Shown piece by piece: positions 7,244 to 15,895 of a DNA stretch of 64,000 bases. A program made the position numbers and the translations under genes. The first letter of the stretch is position 1. Each line of letters opens with the position of its first letter. The notes under the pieces are model-generated. The model did not search any database. It saw nothing but the letters and a program-made list of their open reading frames with translations, and was not told where the DNA came from. The stretch spans positions 1,870,501-1,934,500 of the forward strand of contig NZ_CP076134.1 in the NCBI RefSeq assembly GCF_018736085.1, read 5' to 3'. The DNA is from Bradyrhizobium sediminis (GTDB lineage: Bacteria > Pseudomonadota > Alphaproteobacteria > Rhizobiales > Xanthobacteraceae).

Positions 7244-8446
7244 ATGCCAGATGCAAGTCCGCCCGCGGACGACCCCGCCTACGCCGCCATGATCGACCGC
7301 GCCAGAGCGCTCGTTCCGCGCTTGCGTGAACGCGCGTCCAGAACCGAAGAATTGCGGCGTTTGCCGCCGGAGACCGAGCGCGACCTGCATGATGCCGGCT
7401 TGTTCAGGATCATGCAGCCGAAGCGGGTAGGCGGTTCCGAGCTGGACTATGTCGCGCTGGTGGATTGCTCCGATGTGCTCGCGCAAGGCGATGCGTCGGT
7501 GGCCTGGAATTTCGCCAATCTCGCGAGCCACCACTGGATGCTGGGCATGTTCGATCGGCGCGCTCAGGACCTGATCTGGAGTAGCAACGCCGACACCCTG
7601 ATCGCATCTTCCTTCATTTTTCCCTCCGGCCGGGCCAGGAAAGTCGACGGCGGATATCTGCTGCAGGGGCACTGGCCGTTCTCGTCGGGAGTGGGGTCGA
7701 GCGAATGGAATATGCTCGGCGGCGTCGTTGCCTCGGACGATGAAGCCGATGGTATCGAATACCGGATATTCCTGCTTCATAAGAAAGACTACAAGGTCAC
7801 CGACACCTGGAATGCGAGCGGATTGAGGGGAACGGGATCGAACGATGTCGAGGTCGCCGAAATCTTCGTCGCGGAACCGATGACGGTTGCGGTGGGCGAT
7901 CTCGCAGGCGGTTCGACCCCTGGCAGCGCTGCCAATCCAAATCCACTCTATGCGCTTCCGGTCTTCTCGTTATTCCCCTATGTGCTTTCCGGCGCGGGCT
8001 TGGGTAACGCACAGGCCTGCCTGGACGACTATATCGACATCACCCGCCATCGCGCATCGACCTATAATCGCGCCAAGCTCGGTGACTTCCAGAGCACGCA
8101 GATCAAGATTGCCGAGGCGTCGGCGAAGATCGACGCTGCCCGCCTGATCATGCGCTCGCGATGCCTGGAGGCGATGGCCGATGCAAGGTCCGGCCATGTT
8201 CCGGATATGGCTGAAAAGACCAGATTGCGGCGTGACGGCGCCTATTCCGTCAATCTATGTACCGAAGCGGTCTCGCTGTTGTCCTCGGCAAGCGGTGCGC
8301 GCGGCTTGTTCACGACAGGCGCCTTGCAGCGGCAGTTCCGCGACGCCCACGCCATCAATTCGCACCTTGCGTTCAATTTCGACGCGGCCGGCACCAACTT
8401 CGGCCGCGTGGCCCTTGGCCTGCCGTCCGAAAACCTGACGCTCTGA
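7244..8446 (+). CDS. Flavin-dependent monooxygenase of the acyl-CoA dehydrogenase fold (HsaA/DszC-like)
   Basis: 400-residue protein of the acyl-CoA dehydrogenase superfamily, in the oxygenase branch that uses reduced flavin made by a partner reductase. Landmarks are the N-terminal helix PRLRERASRTEELRRLPPE, then DAGLFRIMQPKRVGGSELD, the central barrel with GHWPFSSG and NVEV-like SNDVEVAEIFV, and the C-terminal helices with FRDAHAINSHLAFNFD. These fit HsaA- and DszC-type enzymes that hydroxylate aromatic or heterocyclic rings. ATG at 7244 has GGGAGG at 7228-7233; ATG 7226 is an alternative. The flavin reductase follows nine bases after the stop. Confidence 0.85.
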   Translation: MPDASPPADDPAYAAMIDRARALVPRLRERASRTEELRRLPPETERDLHDAGLFRIMQPKRVGGSELDYVALVDCSDVLAQGDASVAWNFANLASHHWMLGMFDRRAQDLIWSSNADTLIASSFIFPSGRARKVDGGYLLQGHWPFSSGVGSSEWNMLGGVVASDDEADGIEYRIFLLHKKDYKVTDTWNASGLRGTGSNDVEVAEIFVAEPMTVAVGDLAGGSTPGSAANPNPLYALPVFSLFPYVLSGAGLGNAQACLDDYIDITRHRASTYNRAKLGDFQSTQIKIAEASAKIDAARLIMRSRCLEAMADARSGHVPDMAEKTRLRRDGAYSVNLCTEAVSLLSSASGARGLFTTGALQRQFRDAHAINSHLAFNFDAAGTNFGRVALGLPSENLTL

Positions 8447-8455
8447 GGCCAGCGC

Positions 8456-9010
8456 ATGACCGACGCGCCCAAGCACCCGATCAATCCGGACCCGGCCAAT
8501 GAGTTGGCCAGCGACAGTTCGTTGATCGACCCCCGGGACTTTCGCAACGCGCTGGGCACCTACGCCACCGGCGTCACCATCATCACGGCGGTCGCCGCCG
8601 ACGGAAAACCTTATGGGCTGACCTGCAATTCGTTCGCCTCGGTATCGCTGAACCCGCCGCTGGTGCTGTGGAGTCTGGGGATGTTTTCGCAGGGCCTGAG
8701 CATCTTCCAGAACGCCAGCCATTTCGCGGTCAATGTTCTCGGCGCATCGCAGCAGGCGCTTGCCAACAAATTCGCCAAGTCCTCGGAAGACAAGTTCGCC
8801 GGGGTCGAATGGACGCCGGGCCTCGGCAATGCGCCGATTCTCGCCGATAGTGTTGCGAATTTTCAATGCCGCGCAGCCAACCGATACTATGGCGGCGACC
8901 ACGTGATCTTCCTGGGCGCCGTCGAGGCTTATGCCTACAACCGGCAAGAGCCGCTGTTGTTCGCCCGCGGCAGCTATGGCCGGTTTCTCAAGCCCGACGC
9001 CCCGCCATGA
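8456..9010 (+). CDS. Flavin reductase, FMN-binding split-barrel family
   Basis: 184-residue protein of the FMN reductase (HpaC/RutF-like) family. FRNALGTYATGVTIITAV at about residues 24-41 and GLTCNSFASVSLNPPLVLW at about 54-72 are the flavin-binding signature. The C-terminus contains the usual GGDHVIFLGAVEAY followed by PLLFARGSYGRF. It supplies reduced flavin, using NAD(P)H, to a partner oxygenase, here very probably the product of 7244-8446. Its stop overlaps the ATG of the TetR gene, so the three are translationally coupled. Confidence 0.9.
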   Translation: MTDAPKHPINPDPANELASDSSLIDPRDFRNALGTYATGVTIITAVAADGKPYGLTCNSFASVSLNPPLVLWSLGMFSQGLSIFQNASHFAVNVLGASQQALANKFAKSSEDKFAGVEWTPGLGNAPILADSVANFQCRAANRYYGGDHVIFLGAVEAYAYNRQEPLLFARGSYGRFLKPDAPP

Positions 9011-9708
9011 GCACGAAAGCGTCACCCAAGCGTGCACGCGTCAAGCAGAAGCGGCTGTCGCCGGACGACCGCCGCCGGGAGTTCGTGGCCAAGGCCACCG
9101 AGTTCTTCTCGGAGGAGGGATTTGACGGCGGGACACGCGATCTGGCGCGGCGGCTCGGCGTGACGCAGCCACTGCTGTACCGCTACTTTCCAAGTAAAGA
9201 CGACCTGATCAAGGAAGTCTACCGCACCGTCTACCTCGAGCCGTTCGATCCCGGCTGGGAGAAGCTGCTGACCGATCGCTCCCGGCCGATCCGCGACCGG
9301 CTACAGGAATTCTACAACGCCTACACCGATGTAATCTTCACCCGCAAATGGCTTCGCATCTATTTCTACGCGGGCCTGAAGGGGCTCGACATCAACCGAT
9401 GGTACATCGGCGTGGTGGAGGACAAGATTCTGTCACGCATTGTCAATGAATGCCGTCATGAAGCGGGGCTTCCGGAGCAGAGTAAGCCGACCGCTTCCGA
9501 GCTGGAGATGGCGTGGGTGCTGCAAAGCGGAATCTTCTACTACGGGGTTCGCAAATACATCTTCGAGTCTCCGGTGCTGGAAGACAAGAGCCAGGTGATC
9601 AGCGGCGCGCTGGACGTTTTTCTGACCGGCTTTGCGCGGTTTTTTGCGTCAGCCGGTGGATCCATACGCGCAACGGAGAAGACGGTCGGAAGAGCTGCCT
9701 TGGCATGA
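9007..9708 (+). CDS. TetR/AcrR-family transcriptional regulator
   Basis: 233-residue regulator. After a basic N-terminal tail, residues about 20-66 form the TetR DNA-binding domain with FFSEEGFDGGTRDLARRLGV and then QPLLYRYFPSKDDL, the classical helix-turn-helix. The rest is a ligand-binding domain with no obvious motif; it is somewhat like TetR_C domains that bind CoA thioesters or aromatics. ATG at 9007 overlaps the preceding TGA. As the last gene of the monooxygenase operon it probably represses this transcript and perhaps the divergent LLM/molybdenum hydroxylase promoter, which carries the same decamer. Confidence 0.9.
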   Translation: MSTKASPKRARVKQKRLSPDDRRREFVAKATEFFSEEGFDGGTRDLARRLGVTQPLLYRYFPSKDDLIKEVYRTVYLEPFDPGWEKLLTDRSRPIRDRLQEFYNAYTDVIFTRKWLRIYFYAGLKGLDINRWYIGVVEDKILSRIVNECRHEAGLPEQSKPTASELEMAWVLQSGIFYYGVRKYIFESPVLEDKSQVISGALDVFLTGFARFFASAGGSIRATEKTVGRAALA

Positions 9709-9733
9709 CCTCTTCGACCCCGTCCGGTCCGGA

Positions 9734-10609
9734 TCAGGATTTCGACATTTCGGCCCGGTACCAGTCGCCGATCTCGCTTGCGGTCATCAGCGCGACGCCG
9801 TCATGGCCGATGACGTAATCGAGCAGCGCTTCGAGATATTTGATCCGATGCGGGACACCGGTGATGTAGGGGTGGATCGAGATCGCCATGACCCGCGCAT
9901 TGGTGGCGCCCTCGAGATACAACCGGTCGAACTGGTCGGTGCAGCGCTGCAGAAATTGCTCGGAAGACAGATGCTGCAGCGCGTGAATGACGATGTCGTT
10001 GGTTTCGACCGAATACGGAATGGTCGTGATGGTGCCATGAGACGTCGCGATATCCTGCGGAAGATCGTCGATCACCCAGTCCGCGACATATTCGATGCCG
10101 TTGAGGCGCAGCAGATCGAGGGTTTCGTCGGTCTCCGTCAGGCCCGGACTTTCCCACGATCGCGGCGGTTTGCCGGTGAATTTTGCGATGGTCTCGACCG
10201 CCCGTTTGATCGCATCGGCCTGGTTGTCCAGTTTGTGCATCGGACCCTGAACGAAGCCATGACCCATGAATTCAAAGCCAGCCTCGAGTGCCGCTGACGC
10301 GACGCGGGGGTACGCGCGACAGACGTTGGCGTTCAGCGCCAGCGTTACCGGAATGTGGCGGTCCGTCAGCGCCTTGAACTGGCGCCAGAAGCCGGCGCGC
10401 ATGCCGTATTCGTGCCAGGACCAGTTCGGCACATCCGGTAGCAATGGCTGTCCCATCGGCGGGCTCAGCACGGTTCGCGGCATCGCGTTCTCGATCCGCC
10501 ATTCCTCGACGTTGAGGATGACCCATACCGCGAGCTTCTTACCATCAGGCAGCCGGAGTTTCGGCCGGTCGACTTGCGCCTGATAGGGGATGCGATCGGT
10601 CAGAGCCAC
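9734..10609 (-). CDS. Polysaccharide-deacetylase-family hydrolase (PuuE allantoinase-like)
   Basis: 291-residue NodB-fold protein. GKKLAVWVILNVEEW near the N-terminus, GHGFVQGPMHKLDN (about residues 120-133) and SWESPGLTETDETLDLL resemble PuuE-type allantoinases and other C-N hydrolases of this fold more than true sugar deacetylases. The C-terminal SIHPYITGVPHRIKYLEALLDYV is also typical. Such enzymes hydrolyse cyclic amides or imides. It lies convergent to the TetR gene and 23 bases downstream of the LLM gene on the same strand, so it probably follows it in one transcript. Its place in a catabolic block suggests ring or amide hydrolysis. Confidence 0.82.
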   Translation of the reverse strand: MALTDRIPYQAQVDRPKLRLPDGKKLAVWVILNVEEWRIENAMPRTVLSPPMGQPLLPDVPNWSWHEYGMRAGFWRQFKALTDRHIPVTLALNANVCRAYPRVASAALEAGFEFMGHGFVQGPMHKLDNQADAIKRAVETIAKFTGKPPRSWESPGLTETDETLDLLRLNGIEYVADWVIDDLPQDIATSHGTITTIPYSVETNDIVIHALQHLSSEQFLQRCTDQFDRLYLEGATNARVMAISIHPYITGVPHRIKYLEALLDYVIGHDGVALMTASEIGDWYRAEMSKS

Positions 10610-10632
10610 GGCGCGCCCTCCTCAATTACGGA

Positions 10633-11739
10633 TTATTCCGCGGCCTTGGATCGGCTCGTAGTGCCGGCATTGATGCGCGGCATCACCTTCTCGGCCATCA
10701 GGATCATGGATCGGCGTCCAAGCTCGCGGTCCTTCCAGTCCTTGCCGGCATAGAGCAGCGTGCCGAATTGGCCGACTTCGTCCTGGAAGGCCAGCAGTTG
10801 ATCCGCGACGCTATCAGGCGTTCCGTAAATGATCAGCCTGTCGCAGATCGTCTCGAGCGTCACTTCATCGTCGGGCTGGTCGCGGCGCGTCTTGAACAGC
10901 TCGATGCGGCCGTTCTTCTTCAGTTTGGTGAACAGCGAACGGTAATAATAGACGTAGGGCCCATTCGGATCGGTCGCATAGGCCTTGGCGGTGGCGGCAT
11001 CCTCGGCGACAAAGACGCTCTTTGCGACGCGCCAGTTTGCCGGCTCGGCCGCGCGGCCACCGCGTTCGCAGCCCTCGGCGTATTTCGGCCAGTGGCTCTT
11101 CACCCAGGCCGGCATCAGGAAGTTGGCCGAGATCGGATCCCAGCCGCGGGCGGCGGCCTCGGTGACGCCCTTCGAGAACGGCGCAACGGCGGTCACGACG
11201 ATGGGCGGATGCGGCCGCTGCAGGGGGCGGGCGATGATTCCCTGGCCGATGTCCCTGATCAGGGTCTTTCGCGTCGTGATGTTCCAGTATCTTCCCTGAA
11301 GATCGTATGGCGCTTCGCCGGCCCAGATCTCCAGCACCTGATTGATCGATTCAAGAAACATCGCGTTGCGATCGGCGTCCAGATTGCCGAATAACTCCGC
11401 ATCCGACAGCAGGCCGCCGGGGCTGATTCCGAAGATCAGCCGGCCGTCGAGCATGTGGTCGAGCATCGCCATGGTGGCGGCGACGGTGCCGGGATGGGTG
11501 TTCGGCATGTTGATCGTGCCGGTGCCGAGCCTGATCTTTTTGGTCGCGGCTGCGATCCAGGCAATGAACGCGATGCAGGAAGTGATGTTCTCGGCCCGAT
11601 CGGTGACGTGTTCGCCGACATAGGCTTCGGTAAACCCCAGTTCGTCGGCGAGCAAAAAGGCCTCGCGGTCTTCCTGCAGGGACAGCCGCCAGTCCTTGTC
11701 GAGAGGATGAATCGGCATTGTGAAGAATCCCAGATTCAC
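10633..11739 (-). CDS. LLM-class flavin-dependent oxidoreductase (luciferase-like monooxygenase)
   Basis: 368-residue bacterial-luciferase-family protein. LGFFTMPIHP at the N-terminus, GFTEAYVGEHVTDRAEN, the KIRLGTGTINMPNTHPGTVAATMAMLD region (about residues 75-101) and GRLIFGISPGGLLSDAE define the flavin-binding barrel. Family members oxidise small organic molecules with FMNH2 and oxygen. I use GTG at 11739, with AGGAGAGG just upstream; a longer in-frame extension to 11901 has no ribosome site. It is divergent from the molybdenum hydroxylase operon across a 187-base gap that carries the decamer at 11843. Confidence 0.88.
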   Translation of the reverse strand: MNLGFFTMPIHPLDKDWRLSLQEDREAFLLADELGFTEAYVGEHVTDRAENITSCIAFIAWIAAATKKIRLGTGTINMPNTHPGTVAATMAMLDHMLDGRLIFGISPGGLLSDAELFGNLDADRNAMFLESINQVLEIWAGEAPYDLQGRYWNITTRKTLIRDIGQGIIARPLQRPHPPIVVTAVAPFSKGVTEAAARGWDPISANFLMPAWVKSHWPKYAEGCERGGRAAEPANWRVAKSVFVAEDAATAKAYATDPNGPYVYYYRSLFTKLKKNGRIELFKTRRDQPDDEVTLETICDRLIIYGTPDSVADQLLAFQDEVGQFGTLLYAGKDWKDRELGRRSMILMAEKVMPRINAGTTSRSKAAE

Positions 11740-11842
11740 TGCCTCTCCTTCCTGGCTTCCCCGGGTTCGACGCGAACCGGGGCGATTTGTCGTTGCTACC
11801 ATTATGACAAGTCCGAAAGTCGAGTCATCAGAAATAATCGCT

Positions 11843-11852
11843 CGATAAACAA
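11843..11852 (+). promoter_or_regulatory. Shared decamer CGATAAACAA in a divergent promoter region (site 2)
   Basis: Identical to the decamer at 7104-7113, and again placed between two divergent genes (starts at 11739 and 11927). AATAAT occurs 5' of both sites. It is a candidate operator for the local TetR regulator. Confidence 0.4.
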
Positions 11853-11926
11853 ACTTGACCTTTAGAGGTCGCCGCCGTCTAATCCAAAGAAAATCCGCCA
11901 AACGGCCCCGGGGGAGGTCACGCCAG

Positions 11927-12808
11927 ATGAAAGCTGCGGCTTTCGCTTACGCACGCGCAACCAGCGTCGTGAACGCGCTGGATTTGCTTGAAGCGCATGG
12001 GGGCAGGGCAAAGGTGCTGTCGGGCGGCCAGAGCCTGATGCCCGCGATGAATCTGCGACTGATCTCGCCCGAATTTGTCGTCGATATCGGCGAGATTGCT
12101 GAACTGCGCGGTATTGCCGTGACCGGAGATAGTGTCAGGATAGGCGCGCTGACCCGCCATGTCGAACTTCAGAGTTCGCCGGTAATTGCCGCGCACACGC
12201 CGCTGTTGACTGAAGCGATCGCGCATGTTGCGCATCCCGCAATCCGCAACCGCGGCACCATCGGCGGCAGCCTCGCCCATGCCGATCCCGCATCGGAACT
12301 GCCGGCCTGCATGGTAGCGTTGAATGCGACGATTATCATCCGCGGCAAGGCGGGCGAGCGGCGCGTGGAGGCGAAGGATTTCTTCACGGGCATTTATGAG
12401 ACGGTTCTATCTCCGCAGGAATTATTGGTCGCCGTTGAACTGCCGACTGGGCGAAGAAAATCGGCGCATTTCTTCCACGAATTCGCCCGGCGGCATGGCG
12501 ACTACGCCATCGCCGGCCTTGCGGCGCAGGCGGTCGTGGAAGGCGATCTCTTCGCCGATCTCCGGCTTGCCTTCTTCGCCGTCGGCGATCGGCCTGTACT
12601 GGCCAAGGTCGCGACCAAGCTGACCAACATGGCTATCACGCCCGCGGATTTGTCGGCGGCTCTGTCGGTCCTCAGCCAGGAGCTCGACCCCCAGTCTGAC
12701 CAGCAGGCATCCGCCTCCATGCGGCGGCATCTCGCAAGGGTGTTGCTGGCACGATGCGTCGGCACGCTGCTTGGCCGTCCCGATCTTGGCGCCGGGGGAT
12801 CTGCGTGA
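11927..12808 (+). CDS. Molybdenum hydroxylase, FAD-binding (medium) subunit
   Basis: 293-residue CoxM/xanthine-dehydrogenase-type FAD subunit. The two flavin motifs are visible: LSGGQSLMPAMNLRL at about residues 30-44 and RNRGTIGGSLAHADP at about 106-120. A CO dehydrogenase flavoprotein C-terminal domain follows. It passes electrons from the Fe-S subunit to FAD and on to an acceptor. ATG at 11927 has GGGGGAGG ten bases upstream. The gene overlaps the Fe-S subunit start by four bases (GTGA). The order medium-small-large is usual for this family. Confidence 0.92.
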   Translation: MKAAAFAYARATSVVNALDLLEAHGGRAKVLSGGQSLMPAMNLRLISPEFVVDIGEIAELRGIAVTGDSVRIGALTRHVELQSSPVIAAHTPLLTEAIAHVAHPAIRNRGTIGGSLAHADPASELPACMVALNATIIIRGKAGERRVEAKDFFTGIYETVLSPQELLVAVELPTGRRKSAHFFHEFARRHGDYAIAGLAAQAVVEGDLFADLRLAFFAVGDRPVLAKVATKLTNMAITPADLSAALSVLSQELDPQSDQQASASMRRHLARVLLARCVGTLLGRPDLGAGGSA

Positions 12809-13290
12809 CCGCTCCCGTATCGATCTCGCTCGATGTCAACGGCGAGCGCGTCGATGCGCTGGTTCTGCCGCGCCTCAATCTGGCGGATTTTCTGCGAGAA
12901 CAGCTGCAATTGACGGGGACCCATGTAGGCTGCGAACATGGAGTCTGCGGCGCCTGCACCGTGCGGGTAAACGGCGAGATCGTTCGTTCCTGCCTGATGT
13001 TGGCGGTGCAAGCGCACGGCACAGCGGTCGAGACCATCGAAGGGTTGTCCGACAGCGGCGAAGTCGCCGACCTGCAGGCCGCCTTTCGCGATCGCAACGC
13101 CCTACAGTGCGGATTTTGCACCCCGGGCATGCTGATGGCGGCGCAGGATCTGCTGAAGCAGGAGGCTAGGCCGGACCGCGATCGGATCCGTGAGCATCTT
13201 TCCGGTAATTACTGCCGCTGTACCGGCTACCAGGCCATTATCGATGCGGTCGAGACCACGGCGCGGGTGCGTGGAGGACGCAGGGTATGA
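12805..13290 (+). CDS. Molybdenum hydroxylase, 2Fe-2S (small) subunit
   Basis: 161-residue two-cluster ferredoxin-like subunit. The N-terminal plant-type cluster is CEHGVCGACTVRVNGEIVRSC (C-x4-C-x2-C-xn-C). The C-terminal cluster uses QCGFCTPGM and NYCRCTGY. GTG at 12805 overlaps the upstream stop codon, and GGGGGA precedes it. The protein carries electrons from the molybdenum site to FAD. The next gene starts with ATGA over its stop, so the three subunits are translationally coupled and likely made in equal amounts. Confidence 0.95.
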   Translation: MTAPVSISLDVNGERVDALVLPRLNLADFLREQLQLTGTHVGCEHGVCGACTVRVNGEIVRSCLMLAVQAHGTAVETIEGLSDSGEVADLQAAFRDRNALQCGFCTPGMLMAAQDLLKQEARPDRDRIREHLSGNYCRCTGYQAIIDAVETTARVRGGRRV

Positions 13291-15680
13291 CGATCGCCTC
13301 GGCTAATCCCGAAATCCTCTCCGAGCTCGACCGGCCGAATTCCTATATCGGCAAGACAATGCCGCGGCCGAATCTCGAGCGGCTGATGCAGGGGCGTGGG
13401 CTCTATGTGAGCGACATGGAGGCGCCGCGCATGGGGCAGGTGGTGTTCCTGCGTTCGCCCCATGCCCATGCGAAGATCATCGGTATTGATGCCGCCGCAG
13501 CCAGGCGCGTGCCCGGCGTCATCGCCGTGGTGACGGGTAAGGAGCTTGCTGAAGTCATCACGCCGTGGGTAGGCGTGCTCTCGCATCTGAAGGGTCTCAA
13601 GTCCGCTCCGCAGCACGCCATCGCCATCGATCGCGTCTGCTGGCAGGGCGAAGCCGTCGCCGCCATCGTGGCGACCAGCCGCGCCGTGGCTGAAGACGCC
13701 GCGGAGGTCGTCAGGGTTGAATACGAGGAACTGGAGGCGGTGACGGACATGCGCACCGCGCTCGATCCGGCAACCCCGGTGATTCATCCCGCGTTGGGCG
13801 ACAACCTCGCCTTCGAGCGCAACCATGATGCGGGCGAGGTCGATGCGGCGTTCGCCGGCTCCGACGAGGTGATGGAAGCCGATTTCATCTTTGGACGGCA
13901 CACCGGCGTGACGCTGGAGCCGCGTTCGGTCGTGGCCGACTGGAACGCCGCTGAGGAGCGGCTGACGATCTACCAGGGCACGCAGGCGCCGCACATGGTG
14001 CAGAATATTGCGGCGCTGCACCTTGGACTACAGGAGCAGCAGGTCCGCGTGGTCTGCAAGGACGTCGGCGGTTCCTTCGGCATCAAGGTCCACATCTACG
14101 CCGACGAAATGGCCACCTATGCGCTGTCGAAGCTGTTGCGCCGTCCGGTCAAGTTCGTGGCCGACCGGGTCGAAAGCTTCAACACCGATATTCACGCCCG
14201 CGACCATCGTTGCAAGGGACGGATCGGCGTCAAACGCGACGGGACCATCACGGCATTCGAGATCGACGATCTCACCGGCATCGGGCCCTATTCGATGTAT
14301 CCGCGCACCAGCGCCATTGAGGCCAATCAGGTCGTCAATCTCGTCGGCGGCCCCTATGTGACGAAGAATTATCGCGCCCGCGCCCGCGTCGTGTTCCAGA
14401 ACAAGAATGTCATGTGCCAGTATCGCGCGGTCGGTCATCCGATCGCCTGCTCGGTGACGGAAGGCCTGGTCGATCTCGCGGCGGCGAAGATCGGGATGGA
14501 TCCGGTCGAGATCCGCCGCCGCAATCTCATTGCCGATGACGGTTATCCCTGCGCTTCGCCGTCGGGCCTGCGGTTTGAGCTACTGTCACATCACGCCGCC
14601 ATGAACAAGCTGATGGCGATGATGGATTATGATGCGCTACGCGCCGAGCAGGCGGCGTTGCGGGCCAAGAAGGTCCATCGCGGCATCGGCATCGCCAGTT
14701 TCATCGAAGTCACCAATCCCAGCGCGGCGTTCTACGGTGTCGGCGGCGCTCGCATCTCGTCGCAGGACGGCGTAGCGGTGCGGCTGGACGCCCAGGGGTC
14801 GGTGATCTGCCAGACCAGCATCACCGAACAGGGGCAGGGCTCGGAATCCCTCACCGCCCAAATCGTCGGCAGCGTGCTCGGCGTCTCGATGGAGCGGGTA
14901 CGGGTCATATCAGGCGATACCGACAACACGCCCTATGGCGGCGGCACCTGGGCATCGCGCGGCGCCGGCATCGGCGGCGAGGCCGCGCTGCAGGCGGCGA
15001 AGATCTTGCGCAGGAACATCCTGAATGTTGCAGCTGCCGTCCTGCAATCCTCGCCGGCCGAACTCGACATCGCCGGCAATGCGATCGTGAACGCCAGCGA
15101 CGGTGCGCCGCGCATGGAGCTGCGCGAGCTCGCACGGATCATCTATTTTCGTCCCGATACGCTGCCACCGGGCATTCGGCCCGAACTGATGGCGACGCGC
15201 CACTTCGTGCCGCGCGAATATCCGTTTGCCTTCACCAATGGGGTTCAGGCCTCCTGGCTGGAAGTCGACACCGACACCGGTTTCGTCAAGCTGCTCCGGC
15301 ATTGGGTGGTCGAGGATTGCGGCACCCTCATCAATCCGCAGCTGGTCGACGAACAGATTCGGGGTGGCGTGGTGCAAGGCCTCGGTGCTGCACTGTTCGA
15401 GAAGTGCATCTACGATGAACGCGGCCAGCTGACCAACGCGAACATGGCCGATTACCTGGTTCCGATGTCCGGCGAGATGCCCGACATCGATGTCGGCCAC
15501 GTGGTGTCGCCGACCTCGGAGACGGAGTTGGGTGCAAAGGGCGCGGGGGAGGCCGGTACGGCGGGAGCTGCCGCGGCGGTGGCGAATGCAGTGAACGACG
15601 CGCTCAGGCCGTTCGGCGCCGTTATCACCGAGATTCCCTTGACGCCGCAGGTGATCCTGACCGCGCTGGGACGAATTTGA
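13287..15680 (+). CDS. Molybdenum hydroxylase, molybdopterin-binding (large) subunit
   Basis: 797-residue catalytic subunit of the xanthine-dehydrogenase/aldehyde-oxidase family. It has the aldehyde oxidase a/b hammerhead at about residues 20-130, then molybdopterin contacts including GGSFGIK (about 264-270), GQGSESL and GTWASRGAGIGGEAA (about 552-566). The catalytic Glu is in GAKGAGEAG near residue 755. The CoxL form-I AYxCSFR loop is absent; the equivalent position reads CQYRAVGHP, so CO oxidation is unlikely. The probable reaction is hydroxylation of an aromatic, N-heterocyclic or aldehyde carbon with water as oxygen donor. No XdhC-type maturation gene is next to it. Confidence 0.9.
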   Translation: MTIASANPEILSELDRPNSYIGKTMPRPNLERLMQGRGLYVSDMEAPRMGQVVFLRSPHAHAKIIGIDAAAARRVPGVIAVVTGKELAEVITPWVGVLSHLKGLKSAPQHAIAIDRVCWQGEAVAAIVATSRAVAEDAAEVVRVEYEELEAVTDMRTALDPATPVIHPALGDNLAFERNHDAGEVDAAFAGSDEVMEADFIFGRHTGVTLEPRSVVADWNAAEERLTIYQGTQAPHMVQNIAALHLGLQEQQVRVVCKDVGGSFGIKVHIYADEMATYALSKLLRRPVKFVADRVESFNTDIHARDHRCKGRIGVKRDGTITAFEIDDLTGIGPYSMYPRTSAIEANQVVNLVGGPYVTKNYRARARVVFQNKNVMCQYRAVGHPIACSVTEGLVDLAAAKIGMDPVEIRRRNLIADDGYPCASPSGLRFELLSHHAAMNKLMAMMDYDALRAEQAALRAKKVHRGIGIASFIEVTNPSAAFYGVGGARISSQDGVAVRLDAQGSVICQTSITEQGQGSESLTAQIVGSVLGVSMERVRVISGDTDNTPYGGGTWASRGAGIGGEAALQAAKILRRNILNVAAAVLQSSPAELDIAGNAIVNASDGAPRMELRELARIIYFRPDTLPPGIRPELMATRHFVPREYPFAFTNGVQASWLEVDTDTGFVKLLRHWVVEDCGTLINPQLVDEQIRGGVVQGLGAALFEKCIYDERGQLTNANMADYLVPMSGEMPDIDVGHVVSPTSETELGAKGAGEAGTAGAAAAVANAVNDALRPFGAVITEIPLTPQVILTALGRI

Positions 15681-15789
15681 ACGAGGACGAGCCGGGAAAA
15701 CCGCATATGGTGCAGCCAACAATATGAAACGCAGAGGAGGAAGCGCGCGGGCCAGCTCGCGGTCGCCCAATATTCAACGATCCGGCGGG

Positions 15790-15846
15790 TGCTTGTCCGC
15801 TTCGGGTCAAAAGCGGACATGATCCTTTTTCATTGTGATGTCCGCT
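15790..15846. repeat. Repeated inverted octamers AAGCGGAC/GTCCGCTT upstream of the ABC operon
   Basis: TGTCCGCTT and AAGCGGACAT (around 15795-15820) form one hairpin with a loop CGGGTCA. AGCGGACAT (15812-15820) can instead pair with ATGTCCGCT (15838-15846). The shared middle arm makes two mutually exclusive stems about 50 bases before the start of the substrate-binding protein gene. The same motif is, from memory, a common small repeat in Bradyrhizobium, so it may not be a specific regulator site. Confidence 0.5.
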
Positions 15847-15895
15847 GTGTTCATCCAATATACCACCAAAACAAGAGACATATGGGGAGGATCAA

